64,000 nucleotides of DNA from Portunus trituberculatus. Taxonomy: Eukaryota > Arthropoda > Malacostraca > Decapoda > Portunidae. The stretch is taken from NCBI RefSeq assembly GCF_017591435.1, contig NC_059299.1:3242480-3306479 (forward strand), written 5' to 3'. Position numbers and translations under genes: made by a program. Shown here in pieces: positions 24,179-36,290 of this stretch (the first letter of the stretch is position 1; every line of letters begins with the position of its first letter). The notes beneath the pieces were generated by a model. The model was not told where the DNA came from. It did no database searches and saw only the letters and a list, made by a program, of their open reading frames with translations.

Positions 24179-24406
24179 GGCCGCCGTGGTACAGTGGAAC
24201 CATGCGTGCTTTGGGGTCCGAGGGGTCTCCAAGCGCACGGGTTCGAATCCTGTCCACGGTCCGAGTGTAGGTTGGGCTTCCTCACTCGGGGCAACGGTTT
24301 CCTAGCGGGTGGGCTTTAAGATAGGAGGTATCCCGAAAAAGTATCCCGTTTAGCCCAGAAATTCAGGTGAAAAGCCCACATGGTATAAATAAAAAAAAAA
24401 AAAAAA
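24179..24406 (+). mobile_element. tRNA-derived SINE with A-tail
   Basis: The head has a Pol III A box TGGTACAGTGG (24187-24197) and B box GGTTCGAATCC (24240-24250), 42 bp apart, inside a tRNA-like start. An unrelated body with CTCACTCGGGGCAACGG and TAGCGGGTGGGC follows. It ends in ATAAAT plus about 16 A. With a body and a tail it is a SINE, not a functional tRNA gene. No clear target duplication was found. Confidence 0.75.
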
Positions 24407-24421
24407 GTGTGCTGTGCTTTC

Positions 24422-24846
24422 AATCATATGCTGAAACATTAAATTTCTCCTCGCTTCTCCACTACCTTCGAAACGCTCCAGTTGAAGTGACACGAGTTTT
24501 TAGGTGTTTTCGTGACAGATTAACATGTTTTCTACACTATGGATAGAAGGAAACTCTTTGAAACCCGGCAAATTATCTCTGTGGCCTTTTAAAACAGTCG
24601 TAGTGAGAGAACAAAGCGTTTCTTAACCTCTTCAGTACCATGACGTGTTTTCATATTCATTCTGTTTACTATTTGGTGATTTTGTACACCTTAAGGAACT
24701 CATGTGTGGGATTAAAATAGTGAAGACTGTAGCCATTAATCTTCTGACCTCCATAGACCCTTCCTAATGTCAATAAAATGGTCTAACCGTACACAAATCT
24801 CAAGGTAAAAATGTGTCCCTATACTGAAGGGGTTAATACGAGCCAA
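24422..24846. mobile_element. MITE family 2 copy interrupted by MITE family 1 copy E
   Basis: The left part (24422-24622) matches the 19998 copy: GAAACGCTCCAGTTGAAG, TTTTTAGGTGTTTTC, and AAAGCGTTTC near its right end. Its right terminal repeat is split by copy E and resumes as TTAATACGAGCC at 24833-24844. Without copy E and one TTAA the end reads GCGTTTCTTAATACGAGCC, matching the family end GCGTTTCTGAATATGGCC. Confidence 0.65.
24623..24836 (-). mobile_element. TTAA-type MITE family 1, copy E (best preserved)
   Basis: TTAA at 24623-24626 and 24833-24836. The left end CCTCTTCAGTACCATGACG and right end CCCTATACTGAAGGGG form imperfect inverted repeats of about 25 bp. The total is about 206 bp between duplications, with no open frame. 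TTAA targets and CC-starting ends suggest a non-autonomous piggyBac-like element. Confidence 0.8.
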
Positions 24847-24849
24847 AAA

Positions 24850-25180
24850 TTCTCTGGAGGCATCACGTGTAGAATTGCCTGCCTGTTGTATAGAGTCAGA
24901 TCGATACAATGTAGAATGTTCGTGATAAAGAAAAAGAAAATCCAGCCGGGAAAATTTTACGCCACTGGAAAGACTATGACCGAAAATAAACGGGAGAAAA
25001 AAACAAAAGAAACACGGTGCTCTGAGATAAGACGACGGAGGAGGAATCGTAAACAGTAACCGTAACAGGGCGCCACCATTTCCCGGCCGTTAATTACCAG
25101 CACAAGGCAGGAATGTGCGATATGAGGAGTGGAGCAGGATGTAGTGTTTCCTGATTGGTCATTTGATATGGTTGTTAATG

Positions 25181-25243
<63 letters not shown>

Positions 25244-25277
25244 TCACTATTGTTTTCATCACGTGCTGAACTCGTGA

Positions 25278-25318
<41 letters not shown>

Positions 25319-25856
25319 ATGAGGGCACGTCACATGCATAACTACACTAATGAAAACGTATTTAAAGAGGCAAACATTACGATTATAAGTAAACTTGCGT
25401 GATTACTAACAAAACAGACTTACTGGTATTGAAAAAGCAATTAAAAATATTTTGGAGATGAATGAATTAATAACCAAAGAAAATGTGTGAAACAAAACAG
25501 AAAATTAACAAATTACAAGAGGAAAATATGCGACTAAAGTCAAGGAAACCAGCATTCATATTTTTCCATAATCACGCAAAGAAAAGAAAAAAAAAAAATA
25601 AAATGAAGAAAAATCTACAATTCTTCCTAATTAATAATACAAAAAACTAAACAAAATGGATAAAAGAAAACAAGAAAAAAAACATTTAAGGCAGAAAAAA
25701 ATATATAACAAAAGAAGAAAGAATTAAAATGATAAAAATACCTGATATCTTGCTTAACGTGTGTGTTACAAAGACGAGGACAATAATTGGCATCAGCATC
25801 AGATGTTCTTTTTATCAGACAGAGGCACGAGAATAATGATGTAACCGGATAACAAG

Positions 25857-25896
<40 letters not shown>

Positions 25897-27894
25897 CAGG
25901 CAATCTTCCAATAATTACCGCTAGTTACTGAGTTTAAGCGTTTTAGTAATGGTGCATAATGTCAATAAACTCTCTCTCTCTCTCTCTCTCTGTTTACGCG
26001 ACTCACACAAGCCGAAGACAAACAAAAACGCAACGATAAAGTACGCTATCAAACCGAACATCAAATTTAGTCAGGAGATAAAGCAACAAAGTTACTCATC
26101 TCTGCACAACAAACTGACGAGAAATTAGCTTTACATAATACACCACTTTGTATGCATGTAAAGAACAATGCTATCTATGTGTCCGTATGTCTTACTGTCT
26201 CTCTCGACCCGATGCTGAATCTAACCTGTGTTTACGCCTCCCAGGGATAATGTGACAATTTGTATGGATATTAAAGACACTGTTTTCTACTGTATGTGTC
26301 CTTCTCTCTGTTTGTCTGTCCCTAATGGTTGTTGATTCTGAATTATATGACGTGTTTGCGCTAGTGAGGTAAAGAAATGGGGATTCCGTACCAAGCAGCG
26401 AGTGGATTAAAAAAGAAAGTGAGCATATTTTTAGAAGAATTCAGATGCATCCAGCTAGGATGTTTTCAAGTTCCCGCAGATTTCACAGTGGCCCACAACT
26501 AAGATTATTCCTTGTTTTCCTTTACCTTTACGGAGATAAATTTCGTCTTTGAATGTTTGCTGCGTTTGAAATTGTTACAATATTTAGAATGTTTACGAAG
26601 CGTCTGCTAATTTCAATATTTTTGATAATCTGGAAGCTGGTACATTATTATTATTCTTATCATTAGGTTATCATCACCAGTATCATCATCGACGTAATCA
26701 CTGTCATTCTTAATATTCTGCATCGTGTGACAGTATCAGGGAAGTACGATAATAAGGATGGTCTTGATTAAAGCATTACGCAACAAGCTTCTCTCCCAGC
26801 GGGACAGAGTGGGCGAGTACATGGGGCAGCAGTCACCAGTGGCGTGTTTTGGCACAAATCAAAGCGCGGAGTCTTTTACCATCGATACCACCAGCATGAC
26901 GCAATACCGCCACACTGCCATCTTGCCGCTCCGCCACGTGCCTCAGAGAACAAAAAAGTCTCGAACCATTTGCTATTCTCTGACCTTGACAAATTCTTTA
27001 CTCTTTTTCCGATAACGTTTACCTAAATCATCGAGTGTTTCATAAGCTTACAAATAGATTAATAAGGTAGAAATTCATTGATGACTGATTTGCATGTGTA
27101 CTTAACGATATTCATCTCTTCCGTTACCTATTGTTGGTTAACAATTTGGAGCAAGGCCGCATCTAAGACTGAACACGAGAAACCACAAGAATAGGCCTAC
27201 ACGCGGCTGTCCAAGGATAGTTTAGTGTTTACCAAGTATATGCCTAAGTCCACCTATCATACTTGCTATATAGGCCTATATCTTTTGCTGTATTTCATTA
27301 CGTGTTGTATATAATGTAGTTTTACGTTCCCTACTAATATAAAAGAGAAATAGCAACGTTTTAGCAGTCAGTCATTATTCCTCTCTCTCTCTCTCTCTCT
27401 CGAGGAAATAGTATGACGGTGGACCACTATAATCTATTAGTAAGGGGAAGAGGAAGGAATTTTCTGAGTTGGACTAGTAACCCAATCCCCCAAAAAAAGC
27501 TAATAATAATGAAACAAAGGCACCTTTCTCTTATGGAGGGCTCAGACATTTTCTTCATAAATTCTGACCCCTTTTTTTTTTTTTGTGATTACGGCATTAT
27601 GTAACGCCCTACGTCATCCCTCCCTCCCCTCTCTCTCTCTCTGACGCCCCTTGCCGCGACCTTTCCTTCCTTAGTGGAGGTAAACGTGGAAAGGTGCAGG
27701 GGAGTGGAAAAGAGTGACGGAGAGGGAGAGGAACACAGATAGGAGAGGGGGAGTGGAGAAGGAGGGAAGAAGAGGAGCAGGCAGAGGAGAGCCATGAATA
27801 TGAGAGGTGATCATGGATGGTGCACGCGAGGTCACTGGATGGATGACCTTATTGAACATTGCTATTGACCACCAGGATGCCCAGTCTGTTGTTG

Positions 27895-27934
<40 letters not shown>

Positions 27935-28253
27935 TGTTCTATAAACTCTTTTTTTTATCACATCTCTCAATACCTTAATTTGTCTTATTACTCTCTCTCT
28001 CTCTCTCTCTCTCATTTCATCCCTACTATACCAAGTTTCCACACAAGCCCAAGCAATGTCCTTCTGTATAGACATGTATTGATGAAAGGTTATAAAGTTC
28101 AATAATCTATCAATATGCCAAAGGAAAAAATTACCCTCCATGACAAGCAAATGAGACAAGACATGAAGCTTTGCCTGCAGGTGTGGATGTCCTTAATACA
28201 CATGTTAGTATTTCTAACAAAAATATTGATGAAAATAATAAATCAATTAAACA

Positions 28254-28286
<33 letters not shown>

Positions 28287-29243
28287 CAGGTCTAAACATC
28301 TAAGGTATAAACCATCTCCTTTTCTTTTTTTTATCTCTTTCATCAAAAGATACTAATTTTCTTCCTTTTTACCTAAAGCTGAGCATGCTACCAACCACCA
28401 CCGTGACCCAAACAACACTACATGAGTAACAAGAGCAAACATCCATACCAGTCTGTGTCAGTCCTGCCACAAGGTCAAATCAAACTTTCCACTTGAGTTT
28501 GAAATTGTAATCAGCCTCACCTACAGGGTCAACACAGCCACTGTCACAACTGTTGCACAGAACAATGTGCACCAATGAGAACTAACACACAAGAGTGAAC
28601 AGCAGTCATGTTGCACTCAAGAGATAAGTTAGTAAGAAAAATTTCCCTTCTGCAACATGCACTAATGTCTAATCACATAATGGCAGCTTTCACATGAGCA
28701 AAGGTCATATCAAACCTTCCAAAAAGACCACTGACCCCAATCCTGATGAAATATTTTGTACTTTGAGATATTCCACAGGGCATCTTAGATACCAAAAAAA
28801 GCACATTCAAAACTTTATCTAAACATGTATTCCAGTTTCACTATATAAAGATTAAATTAATATAGCAAAATATGTACTCTGGTAAGGAGTCTTAGGCTAC
28901 ACTATGGATAAACTAATATTTACATGGCATGGAAAAAAAGAACTAAGGTATCACTGATTGATCAGGACACCAATGTTCTCATTATAGACTATTATCACAG
29001 CTGTAAGGTTGTATCTTAGAAACAAACAAAATATTTGAATGTGACATCAACAGTATGTCCAAACCCAACCCATCCTTTGTTCAATGAAGACTCACAGCTT
29101 CATACATACACAACTAGTACTAATTACATCTAGAGAAGTAAAAACATTATTCACCTGCAATACTGTCCATGAAAACAATTAACAAAAATGCAGTTCTCAA
29201 CCGTTCATTCAGTGATACTGGTATATAAATGTACTCACTCATG

Positions 29244-29295
<52 letters not shown>

Positions 29296-29413
29296 CAAAA
29301 ATACCAGTCACTGAAACTCAATAAACAAATCAGCCATAACCTTCCCACACATACCATCCAAGAAATAGATACCTCTATTCACTCTGCCTTCGCTTTCCTT
29401 CTTTCCATACTGG
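24850..29413. other. Intergenic region left of GTF2E1
   Basis: Microsatellites: (GT)n at 25182-25241, (GA)n at 25281-25316 and 25860-25893, (CT)n at 25971-25992 and 27382-27400, (CA)n at 27900-27930, (CT)n at 27992-28013, an A-run at 28254-28284 and (CA)n at 29246-29294. From 28300 to 29413 there are few repeats, which would fit a GTF2E1 3' UTR, but no poly(A) signal on the minus strand was confidently found. No coding exon was recognised. Confidence 0.5.
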
Positions 29414-32400
29414 CTAGTCATCCAGCGAGCACATGTAGTCTTGGTACATGAGCATATAGGCGTTCTTCTCCTCCTGAGTCATGCGGGCAATGAGAGCATT
29501 GTTCACCTCTGTGATGGCCACCTGTTCCCCAGCCACACTCACTTGCGGCACAGAGTCCTCCTCCTCATCATCATCTGTGTCTCCAAGCTCTATCACCTCA
29601 TCCTCAGGATTGTCTAATGGGTGAATTAAGAGGACGTGTCAAAAAGGAAGATGAATGAATTACGAAATTATCACAGATAATGGAATTTCATGGGTTGTGA
29701 AAAGTGTATAGCTTATGAAGGATGATCTTACTTGTTTTTAAAGAAGAATCTATCATTACTTATTAACAGAGCCAAAAATCATGTATCAACCAATTCACAC
29801 ACTCATATATCAGCAACATAGAACACTCTAGAATCCTCAACAAAGAAATATAACAGTGAAATAAGAATACTGCAAAAAGAAAGCATGCCCTGACACTCAC
29901 TCTTAGATTCAGTACCAAAGCTTGGAGCAGTGCTGGGAATGACAGGTCTAGCTGCTGTATTCTTCCTCTTGGCTGCCTCATCTCCACTGTCATCTGAGTC
30001 ACTGTCAGACTGCTGGCGAGACTGGCCCTTCTTTGCATGCCGCTCGTGGGTCTGAAGTAACACCATGACGTCATCTGCCCCACTGTTGTTGCCACTACTC
30101 TGCTGTGGGTGGCTGCTTGAGGAGGGCACAGCCTTGGACTCACTCTGCAAGGAAAAAATATGTGAATGTTACAAGACAAACTGAAAAAAACAACAAAACA
30201 GCAAAACACCCAGTTCCCTATAACTTATGACTTAAATTTGACTGTCATGTTTCTAGTGCCTTCATATGACAATCCTAACATCTGTAAGATTAATAAACAT
30301 TCCATAGACAATCTGGCAATTCCATTGAGTGTAGCTGGAAGTGCTGATCCTTGTTTTCTGACTGCTTGAAGAAAAAATACTGAAGGTAAACAATCCTGAG
30401 CTGCAGACCTGCGGATTGGTGGCATCTGAGGTGGTGATGTTGGTGGTGATAAGGGAGGTGGCATCAGACAGCCAGATGGGCTTCTCCTTGGCCTGCACCG
30501 TCTCCTCTCCTGTGCCTTCTGCATTGATGTTCACGTCTATCGAACCCTCAACCTGTGGATCGAAGTAAAACACTTGAATAACTCACTGCATTATGACACA
30601 TAATACTACATAAAAATTCTTTAAAAAGCAATACAAAATATGTCATAGTGCTTCCATAAAAGTTGGAACTTTTTTCCTGAGTAAGGAAACAAATATTAAT
30701 TGAAGGATGATGGAGAATGTAATTTCCCTCACCTGGAAGCCTGATTTTTTGGTGGAGTCTCCTGACCAGACACGAGAATTGTCACTACCAGGAACCTTGG
30801 GCTTGACTTGTCTGTGGGAAGGAGGAGTATGTGTTCAGAGCAGCACTGGACATTATGAATGCAATCTAATCTGAATAATCCTTTACTTTTCACTTCCATA
30901 TGTTCAAACTGAACTATAGTGTAAAGTGTGGAAGACAGTGAAGATGTCTGTAACAAACAAAAACAATGCACATCAACTTTACCCTGACTTCTTGATGTCA
31001 CTGAAGTCTTTAGGCTGAGGCTCTGAGAACTTTGCAGCCAGTTTAATGTTCTCAACCTGTAACAGACAACACACTTATAATGCAATTCCTAATACAGAAG
31101 TTATTGATTAGAGGCATTTGTTCAGTATATATTCATCCAATAAGCCATTTATTAGAAAAAATCATCATTAAAGGCAATGTTCCTTTAGATAAATTGACAC
31201 ATGAAAAGGTAGATTGTACATCCATCCTTCCAATATCTGAAAAATTCATGATCAAGCTCAACACGTGGACAAACACCAGCACTCCGCACCTCTCTCAGCA
31301 GATTGAACAGTGGCTCCATCTGCTCATTGAACTTAGTGAGGAGGAGACGTGTGTCGTGGCGCGGCATCCCTGACATGTCTTCCTGCACCTCCTGCTTGCA
31401 AATGATACACAGCAGCTGCCCTGTTGTTATGTCCAGCAGCTGATCTGCCTGCCAAGGAAGCAATTACATATGTTATCAGCTCTTAAAAAGTAAAAAGTAA
31501 AAATCTCCACAGATACTAAATTTTTTTCCATACACCTAACTACATCCACACAAATGAGAAAGCACCCACGAATAATTATAATATACAATGCCATGTAATG
31601 CAAATTCAGCCTGACTTCAAGTAAAAACCAGTGGAAAATTAATATGAACACTATGTCATTAGTGCAGGGATAAGCAGCACAGCACCACCAAATGGACCAC
31701 ACCTCCAAATCAGTGTAGGTTCGCTGACAATAATGGCAGATGAAGGAAGCTCGACTTGTCTGATCTCGTTCTTCCATTTCTAATTTCTTCCTCATGTGGT
31801 CCAGTTTGTATTTTACCACATTCACAAAACTCTGCAAGATAAGAAATACAAACAGAAGTCCAGGATTGTCAATGAGAATGACGACTGAATCTCTAAAGGT
31901 CTAATGTATACAAGCTATTCATTTTCATCTCAAGATACAGAACAGATAACACACTTAGGTTTCTCCACCTCTTCCATACAGCTGAGAGGTCATTCAAGAA
32001 GGATGCACCAAATGAGAAAGGTGACAACAGCTAATGTATCTAGCAAAAACACAGAAAATACTTTCAAAATATTAAAGCTACAGTCTTTTTTGTATGTGTC
32101 ACACCAACGACTCACTGACTCACTTTATAGTTGATGAAATAGTACTGTTCCTTCTGTGTCTTATTGTCCTCAAGAGTGACCATCTTCATACGGGCCTGAA
32201 TGAAGCGGTCAGCACGCAGGGTGCTGATCCTCTGCCTTAGCATCTTGCGGTCAAACTTGAGCAGGTCACACAAATCCTCCTCACTCATACCTGTTGGATT
32301 GAAAAGCCTGAGGTTAAGAGATTACTGAATGTATCTCAGGATAACTGGTGGAAAATCTCTTGTGTAGTCACTATGAATTCATTTGTGTGTCCTCCCTCGT

Positions 32401-32530
32401 CCAACTCACAAAAGTTTCGGACAAGCATGTCAATGATGAGAATGTCCTCTGTAGTGTAGAAGCCACGCACAACCAGGCGAACCAACATCTGCAGCTTTTG
32501 AGGCACCTCCATTAACACCTCCCCCTCCAT
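29414..32530 (-). CDS. GTF2E1: General transcription factor IIE subunit 1 (TFIIE alpha), 9 exons, complete
   Basis: Exons: 32530-32410, 32290-32124, 31831-31703, 31448-31290, 31056-30983, 30811-30733, 30552-30409, 30144-29901, 29613-29414. The model is 438 residues with consistent phases; the human protein is about 439. TFIIE alpha joins the RNA polymerase II preinitiation complex, recruits TFIIH and stimulates its kinase and helicase. Residues 1-96 form the winged-helix region (LVRLVVRGFYTTEDI, then EEDLCDLLKFDRKMLRQRIS and YYFINYK). A zinc ribbon follows with Cys128, Cys131, Cys153 and Cys156. KEKPIWLSDAT and the acidic tail (DTDDDEEEDS, then MTQEEKNAYM) are typical of the family C-terminus. 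The start is the first Met before the winged helix. A CAG acceptor at 32553-32555, 22 bp before the ATG, hints at a spliced 5' UTR. Confidence 0.95.
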
Positions 32531-32551
32531 CTTGACAATGTTCAGCAGTCA

Positions 32552-33231
32552 CCTGGAACGAGGATCAGGGTACATAGTCAACTCAAGCCACTATCAGCCA
32601 AGCCGAATAACAGGACCTCTGCCCGTAAGTGTCAGCTCAACCCACTGTTAGCAAACCAGTGTCAACTCATAAATCAGCATGACTAACGCACCCCATTTGC
32701 CACACCAACCCTGACCACAAGCTCATCATGTCTTTCTGGATAATCTTATTGGAAGGTGTCCAGCTCACTCGAACAAGACTAATCTATTCATAACATTCCT
32801 ATTTAGCATTATCTTTATGGTACAATCATAAAGATTTAATTTTTTTTTTCATCATAAACATTGAACAGATTTCATATTTATTTGCCTACGCCACATAGCC
32901 TGAATATTCTCATACACTCAATGACAATGTCGACTCTGAGCCATGTCTTAAGGATAACCACACATATAGCATGACCAGAGCTGTTACTTCTCACCAGCAA
33001 AATCCCCACCAACGTCTACCACACACTCTATGTAGTTCACGTAATTGTGGCCCTAAATACATTCACTATAACCCTCTTCAGAATATAGTCCAGCCTCTAG
33101 TAAGTATAAGACCTGATGAGACTATTACCGGCTACCTGGAGAGCGTAACAACAGAGATAAGACGAGAAACACCAGCAGTCGAGGCAGCACATGCAGATTT
33201 TGTTGATGTTTGGCTGGCCAGAGGCGGGAGG
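32552..33231. other. GTF2E1 upstream region
   Basis: About 680 bp between the GTF2E1 start and LINE A. It should contain the promoter or a noncoding first exon, but no core promoter motif was convincing. No open frame of interest was seen. Confidence 0.4.
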
Positions 33232-33461
33232 CTTGATTTGATCTTGATCTTGATACTACAGGCGACTCGGGATCACTCCTGAGCCGGGCCTTTGGATCGG
33301 CAGCTTCTGTAGACGACAAAAACAGGCACACAGAAAAAAAGGGGGAAAAAAAAAGAAGAAAAAGGAAACAGACTTGATTTTGATCTTGATCTTGATGCTA
33401 CAGGTGGCTCGGGATCGCTCCAGAGCCAGGCCTTTGGATCGGCTGCTCCTGTAGAGGACAA
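33232..33461 (-). repeat. Two tandem copies of the LINE A 3' terminus with (ATCAAG)n tails
   Basis: Units 33461-33373 and 33326-33232, read on the minus strand, share GCCGATCCAAAGGC, GGCTC.GGAG.GATCCCGAG and end in repeated ATCAAG. They are separated by a T/C-rich linker. They follow the stop codon of the LINE A reverse transcriptase at 33511 and are interpreted as its 3' UTR tail plus a second terminal copy. Confidence 0.6.
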
Positions 33462-34398
33462 AAAAGACAAAAAAGAAAAAAATAATAAAACAAAATAACA
33501 TTTCTCTTCGTTAATGATCCCTACACCTCGCTCGCCACATTTTTTCCAGATACTCCTTCACAGCCTCCATCATCCTTTCACTCGTCTCTCTACACAGTCC
33601 CAGCAGCAACACCATCCATTCCCTTCCTGTCTTCTCCACTCTTTCATTCCTATTATGCCCTAATTCACTCAAGATCACTTGCATCATCTCATGCCTGTCT
33701 CTCTCATACTTCTCACACTCCAGCATGACATGCTCCACCGTCTCGTCCTCCCCCAAGTCACACATCTGGCACACCTTGCTGCGGGACTCAGACCACCTGT
33801 AGTTCCTTGCATTCACATCCATACACTGTGCCCTAGCTCGGAAGAGAAGGTCACCACCCAGGCTGCCATCATACCACCTTTCATACATCAGGGCTTCCTT
33901 TTCCTTGTACCATTCCAGGGTACTCTTTCGTTCCATCCCATTCTTCCATATATTCAGTCCCACCCACTTCACCTCTCTGTCTATCTCACTCTTCCATTTC
34001 CTTGCATCCCATTCAGTTCCTACCCTGCCTCCTCTTGTCACGATCCATTCACGCTCACTTTGATTCCTCCCAGCCATTCTCATCCCCCATACCACTTGTA
34101 AACCACTCCTCTCTGTCATTCTCATGCACCTCTTCCTCCACTGACTCCCACTTTCATTCCACAGGTACACCTTCCTCACTATTCTTTCCTCATCCATTCT
34201 TTCCAGCCTGACCTTGTATCTAAGTGTGGCTTAAACTAGTCTTTCCCTAAAGGTGCTCCATCCCATATCCCCTCTCAAAGCTTCTACTGCTGTGTACCTT
34301 GGAGCATTCAGTGCCATTCTACCTATTCTATTTTGTCCCACTTCTAGCTTGTCAATTTCACTTTCATTCCATGCAATCACATCCATACCATACATTAT

Positions 34399-36290
34399 GG
34401 TATGGAAGTCTCCTCGTGACTTCTAGCATCTAGCCAAAAACATCTCAAATAACTTCACTTCTTTATCTTTCCCTCCTTTATTTCATCCTGATGGCACCAC
34501 TGCCATCTCTTCTGTCTCTAAAGCTGAACTCTTTTCTCAAACCTTTGCTCACAACTCCACCTTTGACGATTCTGGGTTGTCCCTCCCTCTCCTCCTCCCT
34601 CTGACTATTTCATGTCTACAATCAAAATTCTTCGTAATGATGTTTTCCATGCCCTTGCTGGCCTAAACCCTCGGAAGGCTTATGGACCTGATGGGGTCCC
34701 TCCTATTGTTCTCAAAAACTGTGCTTCTGTGCTTGCACCTTGCCTGGCCAAACTCTTCCAACTTTGTCTATCGACTTCTACCTTTCCTTCCTGCTGGAAG
34801 TTCGCCTACATTCAGCCTGTTCCTAAAAGGGTGACCGTTCTAACCCCTCAAACTACCGTCCTATAGCTTTAATCTCTTGCTTGTCTAAAGTTTTTGAATC
34901 TATCCTGAATAGGAAGATTCTCAAACATCTGTCACTTCACAATCTTCTGTCTGATCGCCAGTATGGCTTCCGTCAAGGTCGCTCTACTGGTGATCTTCTG
35001 GCTTTCCTTACTGAGTCTTGGTCATCCTCTTTTAGAGATTTCGGTGAAACTTTTGCTGTTGCGTTAGACATATCAAAAGCTTTTGATAGAGTCTGGCATA
35101 AAGCTTTGATTTCAAAACTGCCCTCCTACGGCTTCTATCCTTCTCTCTGCAACTTTATCTCAAGTTTCCTTTCCGACCGCTCTATTGCTGCTGTGGTAGA
35201 CGGCTACTGTTCTTCTCCTAAACCTATTAATAGTGGTGTTCCTCAGGGTTCTGTCCTGTCACCCACTCTCTTTCTATTATTCATTAATGACCTTCTTAAC
35301 CAAACTTCTTGCCCTATCCACTCCTACGCTGATGATACCATCTTTCCACGTTCTTTCAGAGACGTCCAACCCTTCAGGAAATCAACAGATCACGCGGGGA
35401 CGCCACGGAACGCCTGACTTCCGATCTTTCTAAGATTTCCGATTGGGGCAGAGAAAATCTAGTAGTTTTCAATGCCTCAAAACTCAATTCCTCCATCTAT
35501 CAACTCGACACAACCTTCCAGACAACTATCCCCTCTTCTTCAATGACACTCAACTGTCTCCCTCTTCCACAATGAATATCCTCGGTCTGTCCTTTGCTCA
35601 TAATCTTAACTGGAAACTTCACATCTCATCTCTTGCTAAAACAGCTTCTATGAAGTTAGGTGTTCTGAGGCGTCTCCGACAGTTTTTCTCGCCCCTCCAA
35701 CTGCTTACTCTGTATAAGGGCCTTATCCGTCCCTGTATGGAGTACTCTTCGCATGTTTGGGGGTTCCAGTCACACAGCTTTGCTTGATAGGGTGGAATCG
35801 AAAGCTCTTCGTCTCATCAACTCCCTCCTCTGACTAACTGTCTTCAGTCTCTTTCTCACCGCCGAAATGTTGCATCCCTTTCTATATTTTATCGCTATTT
35901 TCATGGTAACTGTTCTACTGATCTTGCTAACTGCATGCCTCCCCTCCTCCTGCGGCCACGCTGCACAAGGCTTTCTTCTTCCTCTCATCCCTATTCTGTC
36001 CAACTCTCTAATGCAAGAGTTAACCAGTACGCTCAATCATTCATCCCTTTCACTGGTAAACTCTGGAACTCCCTCCCTGCATCTGTATTTCCGAATTCCT
36101 ACAACTTGTCTTCTTTTAAGAGAGAGGTATCGAGGCATTTGCTCCCCTAATTCTGGCTGACAGTTTTGGCACTTTTTGAACTCTTTGGAGAGCCAGCGCT
36201 CAAGTGGGCCTTTTTCTAACTTTTTTTTTTTTTTTTTTTTTGCCCTTGGCCCTTTTGCCCTCTTCCCTACGTAAAAAAAAAAAAAAAAAA
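34399..36290 (+). mobile_element. LINE B: jockey/CR1-like retrotransposon nested in LINE A, 5'-truncated
   Basis: About 1.9 kb. RT motifs in order: NPRKAYGPDGVPP (about 34663), SKVFESILNRKI, YGFRQGRSTGD, LDISKAFDRVWHKAL (about 35070), SGVPQGSVLSPTLF (about 35233), SYADD (about 35323), LGLSFAHNLNWK, LYKGLIRPCMEYSSHVWG, then the C-terminal region to about 36150. The 3' part has a T-run and ends in 18 A. Frameshifts near 34830, 35360 and 35765 make it a pseudo-element. The endonuclease region is absent. The flanks are ...ACATTAT and TTATGCTGGG, so the target duplication is TTAT. Confidence 0.88.

Noticed and set aside
24179..24260. A functional tRNA gene
   Set aside because: Pol III boxes are present, but the tRNA-like part continues into a SINE body and A-tail, and a convincing full cloverleaf with acceptor pairing was not seen.
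33511..34197. A host gene with a zinc-finger-like CXXC...H...C motif
   Set aside because: The motif sits at the usual place after a reverse transcriptase and joins the upstream RT once LINE B is removed, so it belongs to LINE A.
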